Source: Novosphingobium barchaimii LL02 | Lineage (GTDB): Bacteria; Pseudomonadota; Alphaproteobacteria; Sphingomonadales; Sphingomonadaceae | Assembly (NCBI RefSeq): GCF_001046635.1 | Contig: NZ_KQ130452.1 | Span: forward strand, 546,668-610,667 | Reading direction: 5' to 3' | Length of the DNA stretch: 64,000 nt | In this document: one piece after another, positions 7,354 through 16,361 of the stretch | How positions within the stretch are numbered: position 1 is the stretch's first letter | Layout of the letters: the number at the start of each line of letters is the position of its first letter | Position numbers and translations under genes: made by a program | Notes under the pieces: model-generated | Database searches by the model: none | Told to the model about the DNA's origin: nothing | What the model saw: the letters and a program-made list of their open reading frames with translations, nothing else

Positions 7354-10071
7354 TCAGATCAGCGGCCGCGTGTCTTCGGCCGGGACCGCCGGTGACCCTG
7401 AAGCATGGGCGACCACGCGATGTAAAGCCTCCTCCAGCGAAATACGCCGGATCGGGGTGCCTTGCGGGAAGGCGAAGAGCAGGCGTGAGGGGAACGCAGG
7501 GGACAGCACCACGAAATGGCCATGGTCCTCGCGGCTGCGAATCAGACGCCCGAAGGCCTGCGCCAGCTTCGCGCGGATGAGGGAATCGTCGTATGCGCTA
7601 CCTCCGTTCGCCAGTCGCCGTGCGCGGTGGAGGATCGAAGGGCGCGGCCAGGGCACCTGTTCCATAACCACCAGGCGCAGCGAATGGCCGGGCACGTCCA
7701 CCCCGTCACGCAAGGCATCGGTGCCCAGCAGCGAGGCGGCGGGATCGTCGCGGAAGATGTCGACCAGCGTGCCAGTATCGATCGGGTCGACATGCTGGGC
7801 GTAAAGCGGCAATCCGCCGCGCGCGAGACGATCGGCGATGCGGCCGTGGACTGCGCGCAGGCGGCGGATCGCGGTGAACAGGCCCAGCGCGCCGCCCTGC
7901 GATGCCTCGATAAGGCGGCCGTAAGCCCCCGCTAAAGCCGGGATATCGCCCTTGGGTACATCGGTGACGATCAGCACTTCGGCCTGCGCGGCATAGTCGA
8001 ACGGGCTCTGGTGCGCGGAGAGGCGCGGCGCCACGTCGATCTGCGCCGCGCCCGATTTGGCCACGGCCTTGTCCCAGTTCTCCCCGTCGCGCAGCGTGGC
8101 CGAAGTCAGCATCACGCCGTGCGCCGGTTCGAGCACGACTTTGGCGAAAGGCTTCATCGGGTCGAGCCAGCGGCGGTGGATGCCGATGTCGTATTCGCGC
8201 GCCTCGGACCGGTCCACCGCCAGCCAGTCGACGAATTCGGGATCGGCCGCGCCGCCCAGCCGGTTGAGCAGCGATTCCCACGCGGCAAGGGTATCGATGC
8301 GCCATGTCAGCGAATGGCGGGCACCTTCCAGCCGCGCGCGGCCGGGGCCGTCGAGCCAGTCCGGCGGTTCTTCCAGCAACGCTTCCAGCCTCATGCCGAG
8401 CCGGATCAGCGGTTGGCGCAGTTCCACCAGCGCCATGCGCGCGGCCTGCGATACTTCGACGAAAGCGCCCTCCAGCCCGGCCGCCTCGGTTTCCAGCGCA
8501 TAGCCGGCGTCCTGACCGCCGCTTTCGTCGCGGGCGTAGACGGTGGCGCGCACCGCCGAGAGCAGTTCCTCCAGCGGGCCAGAGGCGGCGTTTTCTGCCA
8601 GACGCTGCATCCAGCCGTCTCCCGGCAGGGCTTCTGCGGCAGCGCGTGCGTCGGTAATGGCCTTGCCGCCGACCTCATCATAGCTGGCGATGTCGGCAAG
8701 GCGCGCGGCAAGGCCCCGGCGGCGGCCGCGTGCGTTCTTTTCCGGGCCGATCACCCAGCGGCGCAGTTCGATCGCCTCGGCCCCAGTGAGGGCGGCGGCA
8801 AAGGTCGAATCGGCGGCATCGAAAACGTGGTGACCCTCGTCGAAGACGATGCGGGTGGGGCGCGAGGCAGGGTCGCGGCCGCGCGCGGCATTGACCATCA
8901 CCAGCGCGTGGTTGCCGATCACCAGGTCGGCGCCGATGCTGGCGCGGGTGGCGCGCTCGATGAAGCATTTGCGGTAATGCGGGCAGCCGGCATAGACGCA
9001 TTCGCCGCGCTGGTCGGTGAGCGAGGCGATGCCGCGCTGGCGAAAAAGGGTGCCCAGCCAGCCCGGCAGATCGCCGCCGATCATGTCACCGTCGCGGCTA
9101 TAGGCGGCCCAGCGCGCCACCAACTGCGCCAGGATCGCCGCGCGGCCCTGATAGCCGCCTTGCAGCGCATCCTCCAGATTGAGCAGGCACAGGTAATTCT
9201 CGCGCCCCTTGCGCACCACGACCGGGCGGGTGCCGTCTGCGCGGCGTTCCGGCCATGCGCGGCGGCTTTCCTGTCGGAGCTGGCGTTGCAGCGCCTTGGT
9301 ATAGGTGGAAACCCATACCGTGCCGCCGGACTGCTCGGTCCACAGCGAGGTGGGGGCGAGGTAGCCCAGCGTCTTGCCGATGCCGGTTCCGGCCTGTGCC
9401 AGCAGGACATGCGGGCGGCCCGAGCGTTCGCGCGGGGCGAAGGCGTGCGCGGCTTCGGCGGCGTAGGCGCGCTGGCCAGGGCGCTGCTCGGCGCTCGATC
9501 CGGTCAATTGCGCCAGCCGGGCCAGGACGGCCTCGTCTTCCAGAACGATCTGGCGGGGCTGCGCGGGTTCTGGGGTTTCCTCCCATTCGGGCAGGCGGGT
9601 GAACAGCCAGCGCTCGGCGCGTTCGGGGCGGCGGACGCGGGCGGATAGCAGGGTTGACCACGGCCAGCGCATCTTGGTGAGCGATTGCAGTGCAGTCCAT
9701 GCGCCTTCACGCTCGGGCCACTGATCGTTCTCGCACATTTCGAGCAAGGCGCCTGCTGCTTCCTGAAGCAGGCGGGGGACGTCCGGGTCTCCGGTTGGCT
9801 CGGTCAGGCCCAGCGCATGGGCGAGGCCCTTGGGTGTGGGCACCACGAAGCGCGCCGGATGGATGAAGGCGTAAAGCTCCAGCAGGTCCAGCCCGGCCAG
9901 GTCGGGATAGCCAAGCCGCGTTGCCAGCAGCGGGGCGTTCAGGATCAGCTGCGGCGTGTCCGCAGCCACCGTCACGGCCTCGCCCTTGGAGATCGTGCGC
10001 GTCGAACCGCCATCGCGCCGCCAGCAACCGCTGTGACTGGCATGAAGTGCGGGAAGGGGCAGGGCGGCCAT
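7354..10071 (-). CDS. DinG/YoaA-type ATP-dependent DNA helicase
   Basis: 905 residues. Superfamily 2, XPD-like: Walker A GTGIGKT at 228-234, DEGH box in VFDEGHHVFDAADS, and motif VI QAFGRLIRSREDHG near the C-terminus. Four cysteines between motifs Ia and II (one in YLCLLNLED, three in GECVYAGCPHYRKC) match the Fe-S cluster of the family. Such helicases unwind forked DNA, R-loops or recombination intermediates. The N-terminal 170 residues are an extra domain that I cannot assign. It lies 30 bp upstream of the SixA-like gene and may share its transcript. Confidence 0.9.
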   Translation of the reverse strand: MAALPLPALHASHSGCWRRDGGSTRTISKGEAVTVAADTPQLILNAPLLATRLGYPDLAGLDLLELYAFIHPARFVVPTPKGLAHALGLTEPTGDPDVPRLLQEAAGALLEMCENDQWPEREGAWTALQSLTKMRWPWSTLLSARVRRPERAERWLFTRLPEWEETPEPAQPRQIVLEDEAVLARLAQLTGSSAEQRPGQRAYAAEAAHAFAPRERSGRPHVLLAQAGTGIGKTLGYLAPTSLWTEQSGGTVWVSTYTKALQRQLRQESRRAWPERRADGTRPVVVRKGRENYLCLLNLEDALQGGYQGRAAILAQLVARWAAYSRDGDMIGGDLPGWLGTLFRQRGIASLTDQRGECVYAGCPHYRKCFIERATRASIGADLVIGNHALVMVNAARGRDPASRPTRIVFDEGHHVFDAADSTFAAALTGAEAIELRRWVIGPEKNARGRRRGLAARLADIASYDEVGGKAITDARAAAEALPGDGWMQRLAENAASGPLEELLSAVRATVYARDESGGQDAGYALETEAAGLEGAFVEVSQAARMALVELRQPLIRLGMRLEALLEEPPDWLDGPGRARLEGARHSLTWRIDTLAAWESLLNRLGGAADPEFVDWLAVDRSEAREYDIGIHRRWLDPMKPFAKVVLEPAHGVMLTSATLRDGENWDKAVAKSGAAQIDVAPRLSAHQSPFDYAAQAEVLIVTDVPKGDIPALAGAYGRLIEASQGGALGLFTAIRRLRAVHGRIADRLARGGLPLYAQHVDPIDTGTLVDIFRDDPAASLLGTDALRDGVDVPGHSLRLVVMEQVPWPRPSILHRARRLANGGSAYDDSLIRAKLAQAFGRLIRSREDHGHFVVLSPAFPSRLLFAFPQGTPIRRISLEEALHRVVAHASGSPAVPAEDTRPLI

Positions 10072-10153
10072 AAAGCTGTCTTAGGGACGGTGTGGCGCCT
10101 TGGGAACGGCGGGGGCGGGGATGCTCACGCAAAAATTACAGGCCGATACATTT

Positions 10154-10191
10154 TTGGCTCTTGCAAGAAATCATTCTAGATATATCTTAGA
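10154..10191 (+). promoter_or_regulatory. Candidate promoter and operator of the PadR operon
   Basis: TTGGCT at 10154-10159 and TAGATA at 10177-10182 are 17 bp apart. Overlapping the -10 box is an inverted repeat at 10175-10191 built on a perfect GATATATC core with TCTA / TTAGA arms. PadR proteins often bind such AT-rich dyads and repress their own operon, so autoregulation is likely. The repeat is 6 bp from the PadR ATG. Confidence 0.5.
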
Positions 10192-10197
10192 TCCATC

Positions 10198-11019
10198 ATG
10201 AGAAATGTGGAACGTCAAATGAGAAATGAAGACAACACACTGGAGCGCGGCCACGGACGTGGCCGCAGGGGCCGCAGGTTCGGTCATGGCCATGGCCATG
10301 GGTTTGACAGGGAGACGCTGATGGCCGCGATGATGGCCAGGGCTGAGGAGGGCGTGGATGAAGTCCGTGCAGTGCTCGGCCGGCGCGGCAAACATGCCAT
10401 GGTGCGGGGCCTGATGGGCGCCGGCGCTTTCGGCGGTCGCGGCGGGTTCGGGGAAGGTTTCCCCGGCGGGCGCGGCGGGTGGGGCATGGGGCCGGGTGGT
10501 CCCGGCGGTGGCCGCGATGGCGGCGGTCGTGGTGGCCCCGGCGGTGGACGCCGCAAGCGTCTGTTCGATCAGGCTGAACTGCAGACGCTGCTCCTTGCGC
10601 TGATCGCGGAAAGCCCGCGTCATGGCTACGACCTGATCCGCGAGATCGAGGCGCTTTCGGGCGGCGACTATGCGCCCAGCCCCGGCGTGGTCTACCCCGC
10701 GCTTACCTATATGGAGGAATCGGGCCTGATCGCGCCAGTCGCCGATGAAACCTCGCGCAAGGCGTTCGCGCTGACCGACGAGGGCCGCGCCAGGGCCGAG
10801 ACGGACAGCGCCAAGGCTGCCGAACTCAAGGAGCGCCTCACCGCGCTTGCCGCCCAGCGCGACAAGGTGGACCCTGCGCCGGTGCGCCGCGCCATGCATG
10901 CGCTCAAGACCGCGATGTTCGACCGCCTCTCGCAGGACGGCGCGGACCGCGAACTGGTCCTCAAGGTGGCCGATGCCATCGACGAGGCAACTCGCAAGAT
11001 CGAAAGGATCGAAGGATGA
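10198..11019 (+). CDS. PadR family transcriptional regulator with His/Gly-rich N-terminus
   Basis: 273 residues. The PadR winged helix covers about residues 122-195 (LLLALIAESPRHGYDLIREI, then PGVVYPALTYMEESGLI). It is followed by a C-terminal helical dimer region. The first 120 residues are low complexity: a basic His stretch (RRGRRFGHGHGHGF) and a long Gly/Arg/Pro run around 78-118. Such a tail is unusual for a regulator and could bind metal or nucleic acid. An alternative ATG at 10219 would remove seven residues. The gene overlaps the following DUF2218 gene by four bases (ATGA), so regulator and partner are made together. Confidence 0.88.
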   Translation: MRNVERQMRNEDNTLERGHGRGRRGRRFGHGHGHGFDRETLMAAMMARAEEGVDEVRAVLGRRGKHAMVRGLMGAGAFGGRGGFGEGFPGGRGGWGMGPGGPGGGRDGGGRGGPGGGRRKRLFDQAELQTLLLALIAESPRHGYDLIREIEALSGGDYAPSPGVVYPALTYMEESGLIAPVADETSRKAFALTDEGRARAETDSAKAAELKERLTALAAQRDKVDPAPVRRAMHALKTAMFDRLSQDGADRELVLKVADAIDEATRKIERIEG

Positions 11020-11309
11020 ACACCATCGCAGCAAACGTGAAGACGGCCAGCGGCGGCAAGTACGTGAAGCAGCTGTGCAACCATTGGAGCCATAAGCTGG
11101 AAACGCAGATGGAGGGAGATACCGGTACGGTGACTTTCCCCACCGCCGTTGCCACCATGACCGCGGATGATAGCGGCATCGCCATCGCCATCACCGGCGA
11201 AAGCCGCGAGGATGTGGAGAAGCTGACGGGCGTGGTGGCGAACCACATCGACCGTTTCGCCTTTCGCGAGGCGCCGCTGACTTACGAGTGGTCCTGGCGC
11301 GAGGGGTGA
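11016..11309 (+). CDS. DUF2218 domain-containing protein
   Basis: 97 residues, full length for the family, with the pattern KYVKQLCNHWSHK at the N-terminus and a closing WSW. DUF2218 proteins are small alpha/beta proteins, often encoded beside siderophore-uptake or metal-related genes. The conserved Cys and two His in CNHWSH suggest a metal or redox role, which is inference. It is translationally coupled to the PadR gene and is the probable target of its autoregulated promoter. Confidence 0.85.
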   Translation: MNTIAANVKTASGGKYVKQLCNHWSHKLETQMEGDTGTVTFPTAVATMTADDSGIAIAITGESREDVEKLTGVVANHIDRFAFREAPLTYEWSWREG

Positions 11310-11366
11310 TAGGGGCAAGGGCGGGCCAGCGTGCCCGCCGGTCCCCACCTCCCAACTATACACCGC

Positions 11367-11498
11367 GTCATCCTGAACTTGTTTCAGGATCCATCGCGCG
11401 GTTGACGAGGAAACGTGGGTGCGCTTGCCGCGCCAACGGCTTGCTTTTTCAATCCCCGGTTGGCGGCGGGATGGACCCTGAAACAAGTTCAGGGTGAC
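11367..11498. repeat. Pair of inverted REP-like palindromic repeats
   Basis: Arms at 11367-11395 and 11470-11498 face each other; the core CCTGAACTTGTTTCAGG of the left arm returns as its complement on the right. Each core can also fold on itself (CCTGAA / TTCAGG). Translated, this class of repeat gives the well-known spurious peptide HPELVSGS, common in sphingomonad intergenic regions. The pair lies in the 266-bp gap between the DUF2218 gene and lysK, which has no gene. It could act as a transcription stop for the PadR operon. Confidence 0.75.
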
Positions 11499-11575
11499 AA
11501 TATCTTTGGGCGGATAGCTGCGACACCGCATTCCCGAAAACGACTCCACCCTTGCGAAAATCGCGCTTTTCGCCA

Positions 11576-13201
11576 ATGAGCGCGGCCATGACTGAAAATG
11601 CCCTGATAGAAGCCGCACGCGTATCCAAGGCCTGGCCCTTCCAGGAGGCCCAGAAGCTGCTCAAGCGGTATCCGCAGGGCAAAACGGCCGTTGACGGTAC
11701 GCCGCTGCCAGTGCTGTTCGAGACGGGCTACGGCCCCTCGGGCCTGCCGCATATCGGCACTTTCCAGGAAGTGCTGCGCACTACGCTGGTGCGCCGCGCC
11801 TATGAAGCGCTGACCGGCGGCGCGCCGACGCGGCTCGTCGCCTTCTCGGACGACATGGACGGGCTGCGCAAGGTGCCAGACAATCTTCCGAACGGCGATC
11901 TGCTGCGCGCCAACCTCGGCAAGCCGCTCAGCCGCATTCCCGATCCGTTCGGCACACATGAGAGCTTTGCGCATCACAACAATGCGATGCTGCGCGATTT
12001 CCTTGACCGTTTCGGCTTCGACTATGAATTCGTCTCGGCCAGCGATCGCTACAATTCGGGCGGTTTCGATGCCGCGATGAGCAACGTCCTGGCCCGTTAC
12101 GAGGGCATCATGGGCGTCATGCTGCCGACCCTGCGCGAAGAGCGCCGCAAGACTTATTCGCCGGTCCTGCCGGTCTCGCCCACCAGCGGCGTGGTGCTTC
12201 AGGTTCCGGTCGAGGTACTCGACGCCGCCACCGGCATGATCCGCTTTACCGACGAGGACGGCACCGTCATCGAGCAAACCGCGTTCGGCGGGCAGGCCAA
12301 GCTGCAGTGGAAGGTCGACTGGGCGATGCGCTGGTACGCGCTGGGCGTCGACTATGAGATGTGCGGCAAGGATCTGACCGATTCGGTCACCCAGTCGGGC
12401 AAGATCGTCCAGATCCTTGGCGGCAAGCGCCCCGAAGGCCTGATCTACGAACTGTTCCTCGACGAGAACGGCGAGAAGATCTCCAAGTCCAAGGGCAACG
12501 GCCTGACCATCGACCAGTGGCTGACCTACGGCACCGAGGATTCGCTTGGCTTCTACCTGTTCCGCGAACCCAAGAGCGCCAAGCAGCTTCATGTCGGTGT
12601 GATCTCCAAGCCGGTCGACGAATACTGGCAGTTCCGGGGCAACCTGGCGGGCCAGGCGCTCGACAAGCAGCTCGGAAACCCGGTCTGGCACCTGCTGCGC
12701 ACCAATGGCGACGAGCCGGGCGCGGGCGATACCGTGCCGGTGACCTTCGCGCTGCTGCTCAACCTTGTCGGCGTGCTGGGCGCGGATGCGACGGCGGAGC
12801 AGGTGTGGTCGTATCTCGGCAATTACGTGGCCGACGCCAATCCCGAGGCGCACCCCGCGCTGGCGGACATGGTGCGCGCCGCGCTGGCGACCAACCGCGA
12901 TTTCATCGCGCCGACCCTCAAGCGCCGGGCTCCGTCCGCGAACGAGGCCGAGGCGCTGAAAGCCCTCGACACGCAGCTTGCCGCTGCCGGTGCAGATGTC
13001 ACCGCCGAAGACCTGCAGAACGCCGTCTACGAGATCGGCAAGAACGAGGCTTACGGCTTCGAGAACCTGCGCGACTGGTTCAAGGCGCTTTATGAAACTC
13101 TGCTCGGTTCGCCTCAGGGGCCGCGTATGGGTAGCTTCATCGCCCTTTACGGTGTGCCCGAAACGCGCAAACTGATTGCTGAGGCACTGAGCGCCGCCTG
13201 A
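11576..13201 (+). CDS. lysK: Lysyl-tRNA synthetase, class I
   Basis: 541 residues. It charges tRNA-Lys. The fold is class I: the HIGH-type motif is in GLPHIGTF and the KMSKS-type motif in EKISKSKGNG. The C-terminal helical domain matches archaeal-type LysRS, which alphaproteobacteria commonly use in place of the class II enzyme. I used the ATG at 11576. Another in-frame ATG lies 12 bases later, and neither has a clear ribosome-binding site. Its stop overlaps the start of the DUF1003 gene. Confidence 0.93.
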   Translation: MSAAMTENALIEAARVSKAWPFQEAQKLLKRYPQGKTAVDGTPLPVLFETGYGPSGLPHIGTFQEVLRTTLVRRAYEALTGGAPTRLVAFSDDMDGLRKVPDNLPNGDLLRANLGKPLSRIPDPFGTHESFAHHNNAMLRDFLDRFGFDYEFVSASDRYNSGGFDAAMSNVLARYEGIMGVMLPTLREERRKTYSPVLPVSPTSGVVLQVPVEVLDAATGMIRFTDEDGTVIEQTAFGGQAKLQWKVDWAMRWYALGVDYEMCGKDLTDSVTQSGKIVQILGGKRPEGLIYELFLDENGEKISKSKGNGLTIDQWLTYGTEDSLGFYLFREPKSAKQLHVGVISKPVDEYWQFRGNLAGQALDKQLGNPVWHLLRTNGDEPGAGDTVPVTFALLLNLVGVLGADATAEQVWSYLGNYVADANPEAHPALADMVRAALATNRDFIAPTLKRRAPSANEAEALKALDTQLAAAGADVTAEDLQNAVYEIGKNEAYGFENLRDWFKALYETLLGSPQGPRMGSFIALYGVPETRKLIAEALSAA

Positions 13202-13731
13202 TGGACGGCGTCTCCCGGTCCCCCGAGGAACTCTGCGAGGAACTGCTCGGCCGCAAGCTGGTCGACGTGGACAATGAGGAGCGGCGTGTGCTCGAACGCG
13301 TCGCGTCGGGCACCCTGATGGGCCCGGATGCGCAGGAGGAAGCCGCGCTTCACGCCACCTTCGCCGACAAGCTGGCGGACCGGGTGGCTGCCGTCGGCGG
13401 TTCGTGGGGCTTCATCATCGCCTTTGGCGCGGTGCTGTTCGGGTGGATGCTGATCAACAGCAGCGTCCTGGAAATGTTCGGGCTGCATGCCTTCGATGCC
13501 TACCCCTACATCTTCCTCAACCTGATGCTGTCGACGCTGGCGGCGATCCAGGCGCCGGTCATCATGATGAGCCAGAACCGCGCCTCGGACAAGGATCGCA
13601 TCGCCGCCCGCCACGACTACGAAGTCAACTTGCGCACGCAGATGGAGATCATCCGGCTGCACAAGCGCATGGATCACCTGTTCGAACTTCTCGCTGACTG
13701 CTCCCCGGCAAGGGGCGGCGCGGACACGTGA
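13201..13731 (+). CDS. DUF1003 family membrane protein
   Basis: 176 residues. The DUF1003 core lies at about 55-150: two membrane helices (WGFIIAFGAVLFGWMLI and AYPYIFLNLMLSTLAAIQAP) joined by a short loop, then IMMSQNRASDKDR and an amphipathic helix. The function is unknown. Its ATG overlaps the lysK stop (TGATGG), so it depends on lysK translation. Its last 58 bp overlap the 3' end of the convergent DUF885 gene. Confidence 0.88.
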   Translation: MDGVSRSPEELCEELLGRKLVDVDNEERRVLERVASGTLMGPDAQEEAALHATFADKLADRVAAVGGSWGFIIAFGAVLFGWMLINSSVLEMFGLHAFDAYPYIFLNLMLSTLAAIQAPVIMMSQNRASDKDRIAARHDYEVNLRTQMEIIRLHKRMDHLFELLADCSPARGGADT

Positions 13732-15554
13732 GCGATCCAGCGGTCGACCACTGTTTCCAGAACCGGCAGGGGCAGCGAGCCTGATCCCAGCACGGCGGCA
13801 TGGAAGCCGCGAATGTCGAAGCGGTCGCCCAGAATCGCCCGCGCCTTGGCTTGCAGGCGCTGGATGGTGAGGGCGCCGATCTTGTACGACAGCGCCTGTG
13901 CCGGCATCGCGATATAGCGATCGACTTCGGTCTCGGCATCGCTGCGGCCCATCCCTGAATTGGCCAGCATGTAGTCGATTGCCTCGGCGCGCGACCAGCC
14001 CTGCGCATGGATTCCGGTATCGACCACCAGACGCATGGCGCGCAGCATCTCGTCGTCGAGTGTGCCCCAGTGCTGCAGCGGGTCAGCATAGAGGCCCATG
14101 GGATAGCCCAGCGTCTCGGCGTAGAGCGCCCAGCCTTCAACGAAGGCGCTATTGTCGCCGTAGCGCTGGAACGGCGGCAGGTCGGCATTGGCGCGGGCCA
14201 AGGTGACCTGCAGGTGATGGCCGGGCAAGGCTTCGTGAAGGTAGAGCGTGGTCATGCCGCTGAGGAAGCGGTGCGGCAGGTCGTATGTGTTGAAGAAGAA
14301 CACGCCGGGGCGACCGCGCTCGGGTGAGCCTTCGGCGTAGGAACCCCCGGCCTCGAAGCGGCCCCGGTAGGCGGGGTAGGGCTCGATCAGCAGGGGTGTG
14401 GCAGGGCCTTGCGAAAAGTATCGCGGCAGGGCGGCATCGACTTCGCGTTCGATGCGCGCGAAGCCCTGGGCCAGTTGCTCGGCTGACTTCGGGTGGAAAC
14501 GGGAATCGTCGCGCATCCGGTCGAAGAAGGCGCCAAGATCGCCCGTGCCGCCCAGTTCGCGCTGCACGCCTTCCATCTCGCGGCGGATGCGTGCGACTTC
14601 GGACAGGCCGAGCCTGTGCACATCGTCCGGGTTCAGCGGCAACGTCGTCTCGCGGTGGATCAGCGTGCGGTAAAGCTGCGCGCCGCCCTTCATCTGTGAC
14701 AGGCCCACACCCGGTGGCGCTGCGGGCAGGTATTCCTCGGCAAAGAAGGTGCGCAGGCGGCGGTAGGCGGGCAGGACCTCGTCATGGACGGCGGCTGTGA
14801 TCGAAGTGCGCAGGGCAGCGCGCCGGCTTTCGGGCACCGCGTCCGGGAACTTGTCCAGCGACTGAAGAAACGGCGAATCTTTTCCACTGCGGACGAGGGT
14901 CGCGTCGATCTGGGCGATCATGTTCTCGACCGTCAGGCGCGGTTCGATCACCTGGCTGGTCAGCCCTTCGCGAAAACGCAAGATCGCATTGTCGATCATT
15001 TGCGGGAAGACACGGTAGAGCGCGAGGGCGCGCGCGTAGTCGTCCTCATCGGCATAGGCGATGACGCCGCCGGGGGCGATGAGCGAGGGAAACTCGACAT
15101 GCAGGCCGCCAAAGTGGTTGAAAGGGCGCACGTCTGTCAGCGCGCGTACTTCCGGGCGTAGCGCGGTAAGTTCCTCGTCCTTGCGGGCGGCGAAAACATC
15201 ATAGGAAATCTGAAGGTCGGCTGGCAGGTCGGCACGTTGGATTGTCGTCAGCGTGCTGCGGCTGCGGCGCGCTGACGACAGCTGGTCGCGCGCGAGGGCA
15301 TCGGTATAGATGCGGGCGAGGTCGGCGACGTCACCGATATCGCCGCGATAGAGCGCGGCGAGCGGGTCGAGCGCCTCTTCCCGAGCGGCATCGTCGGCGA
15401 ACAGGTCCCGCAGGAGGCTGGCCGAGGTCTGTGCGCTGGAAGGGGCCTCTGCGGCGATCTGAGGGGCAGCCGCGAGAGCAGCCGTTCCCGGTAGCGCCGC
15501 AGGGGCGCTGGCAAGGGCCAGTGCCGCGATCTTCGAACCTTTCCGCATTATCAT
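13674..15554 (-). CDS. DUF885 family secreted metallopeptidase-like protein
   Basis: 626 residues. A signal peptide (MRKGSKIAALALASAPAALP plus AALAAAP) is followed by the DUF885 domain. The key motif LHEALPGHH is HExxxGHH-like, which suggests a zinc peptidase. The family is periplasmic and poorly studied. I chose the ATG at 15554 because it overlaps the stop of the upstream oxygenase gene by four bases (ATGA); a second ATG at 15548 is also possible. The 3' end overlaps the convergent DUF1003 gene by 58 bp, in a tail (SAPPLAGEQSARSSNR) that is probably dispensable. Confidence 0.87.
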   Translation of the reverse strand: MIMRKGSKIAALALASAPAALPGTAALAAAPQIAAEAPSSAQTSASLLRDLFADDAAREEALDPLAALYRGDIGDVADLARIYTDALARDQLSSARRSRSTLTTIQRADLPADLQISYDVFAARKDEELTALRPEVRALTDVRPFNHFGGLHVEFPSLIAPGGVIAYADEDDYARALALYRVFPQMIDNAILRFREGLTSQVIEPRLTVENMIAQIDATLVRSGKDSPFLQSLDKFPDAVPESRRAALRTSITAAVHDEVLPAYRRLRTFFAEEYLPAAPPGVGLSQMKGGAQLYRTLIHRETTLPLNPDDVHRLGLSEVARIRREMEGVQRELGGTGDLGAFFDRMRDDSRFHPKSAEQLAQGFARIEREVDAALPRYFSQGPATPLLIEPYPAYRGRFEAGGSYAEGSPERGRPGVFFFNTYDLPHRFLSGMTTLYLHEALPGHHLQVTLARANADLPPFQRYGDNSAFVEGWALYAETLGYPMGLYADPLQHWGTLDDEMLRAMRLVVDTGIHAQGWSRAEAIDYMLANSGMGRSDAETEVDRYIAMPAQALSYKIGALTIQRLQAKARAILGDRFDIRGFHAAVLGSGSLPLPVLETVVDRWIAHVSAPPLAGEQSARSSNR

Positions 15555-16216
15555 TGCCAGGTGCGCGCCCGGAACCACTTGGTGACGACGTATTTCACGC
15601 CCCGCACCACCGGTCTGGCCGCGTGCAGCGTCCAGGGATTGGGAGCACCGCAAGGCTGTGCATTATTCCACAGCAGCAGGGTTCCTGAGCGCGGGGGGAT
15701 GCTCAGTTCCATGCGGGGAAAGTCGGTCAGGCCGCCTTCGTCGACGGCGTTGAGATAGACCATTGCCGTCCAACTGCGCTGCCCGCCGCAATGCCGCTCG
15801 CGCCGCCAGTATCGCGAGTCGGTGTCGAACCAGTCACAGTGCTCGCGAAAGTACTGGCCGCATTGGTAGCGCTGGCCCTGGGCGGATTCTCCGCAGGCAG
15901 AAGCGATGCCGGTCAAGATGGAGATGCGTGTCTCCAGATCCTGCACACAAGTGTCCATCGCATCGAGGTCGCCTGAGAAGCTGGTCCGGTAGTCGGGCCA
16001 GTCTGTACCGTCAATCAGGCTGGAGGGGCAGGCGACGGCATCGATCGCCGCCATCAGGTGGATACAGGCAAGGACCGGCAGAAAGTCGTCGATGGCGTAG
16101 ATTTCCGCGCGCTCATCGGGCAGGCGCCGTACGCAGGTTTCACCGGCGAGCCTTTCGCGGACGCTGGCGCCTATCCGGGCGAGGGCCTTGCGGTCGGGAT
16201 GGGCGGCTATCGTCAT
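15551..16216 (-). CDS. Prolyl 4-hydroxylase-like 2OG-Fe(II) oxygenase
   Basis: 221 residues. The iron-binding triad is His126-x-Asp128 (REHCDWFD) and His198. Lys208 in RGVKYVVTKWFR would bind 2-oxoglutarate, at the classical ten-residue distance from the second His. The layout matches the P4H-alpha-like family, which hydroxylates Pro or other residues of proteins. The substrate is unknown. It has no signal peptide. It is translationally coupled to the DUF885 gene downstream. Confidence 0.85.
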   Translation of the reverse strand: MTIAAHPDRKALARIGASVRERLAGETCVRRLPDERAEIYAIDDFLPVLACIHLMAAIDAVACPSSLIDGTDWPDYRTSFSGDLDAMDTCVQDLETRISILTGIASACGESAQGQRYQCGQYFREHCDWFDTDSRYWRRERHCGGQRSWTAMVYLNAVDEGGLTDFPRMELSIPPRSGTLLLWNNAQPCGAPNPWTLHAARPVVRGVKYVVTKWFRARTWQ

Positions 16217-16308
16217 CTACCGGGCAGAGTACCTGCGATGCCCTGCAGATCAATTGCGGGTCGTGCCGCAGCTGGTGAAAAGTAACCGGCGGCTGCTTTT
16301 CCGAGGAA

Positions 16309-16346
16309 ACCCCCAGGCTCATCGGACCTGGGGGTCTTTCGTTTTC
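16309..16346. terminator. Intrinsic terminator-like hairpin
   Basis: ACCCCCAGG and CCTGGGGGT form a 9-bp GC-rich stem (16309-16335) with a 9-base loop. On the + strand it is followed by CTTTCGTTTTC. On the - strand it is followed by TTTCC only. It lies just after the RcnB-like gene (stop at 16362, - strand), so it most likely ends that transcript, perhaps in both directions. Confidence 0.6.
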
Positions 16347-16361
16347 AGCTTTTCCTGACGC

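Noticed and set aside
8011-9648. Open frame of 545 codons on the + strand
   Set aside because: It is the reverse-strand shadow of the DinG-like helicase gene; high GC keeps the frame open, and the protein shows no known motifs.
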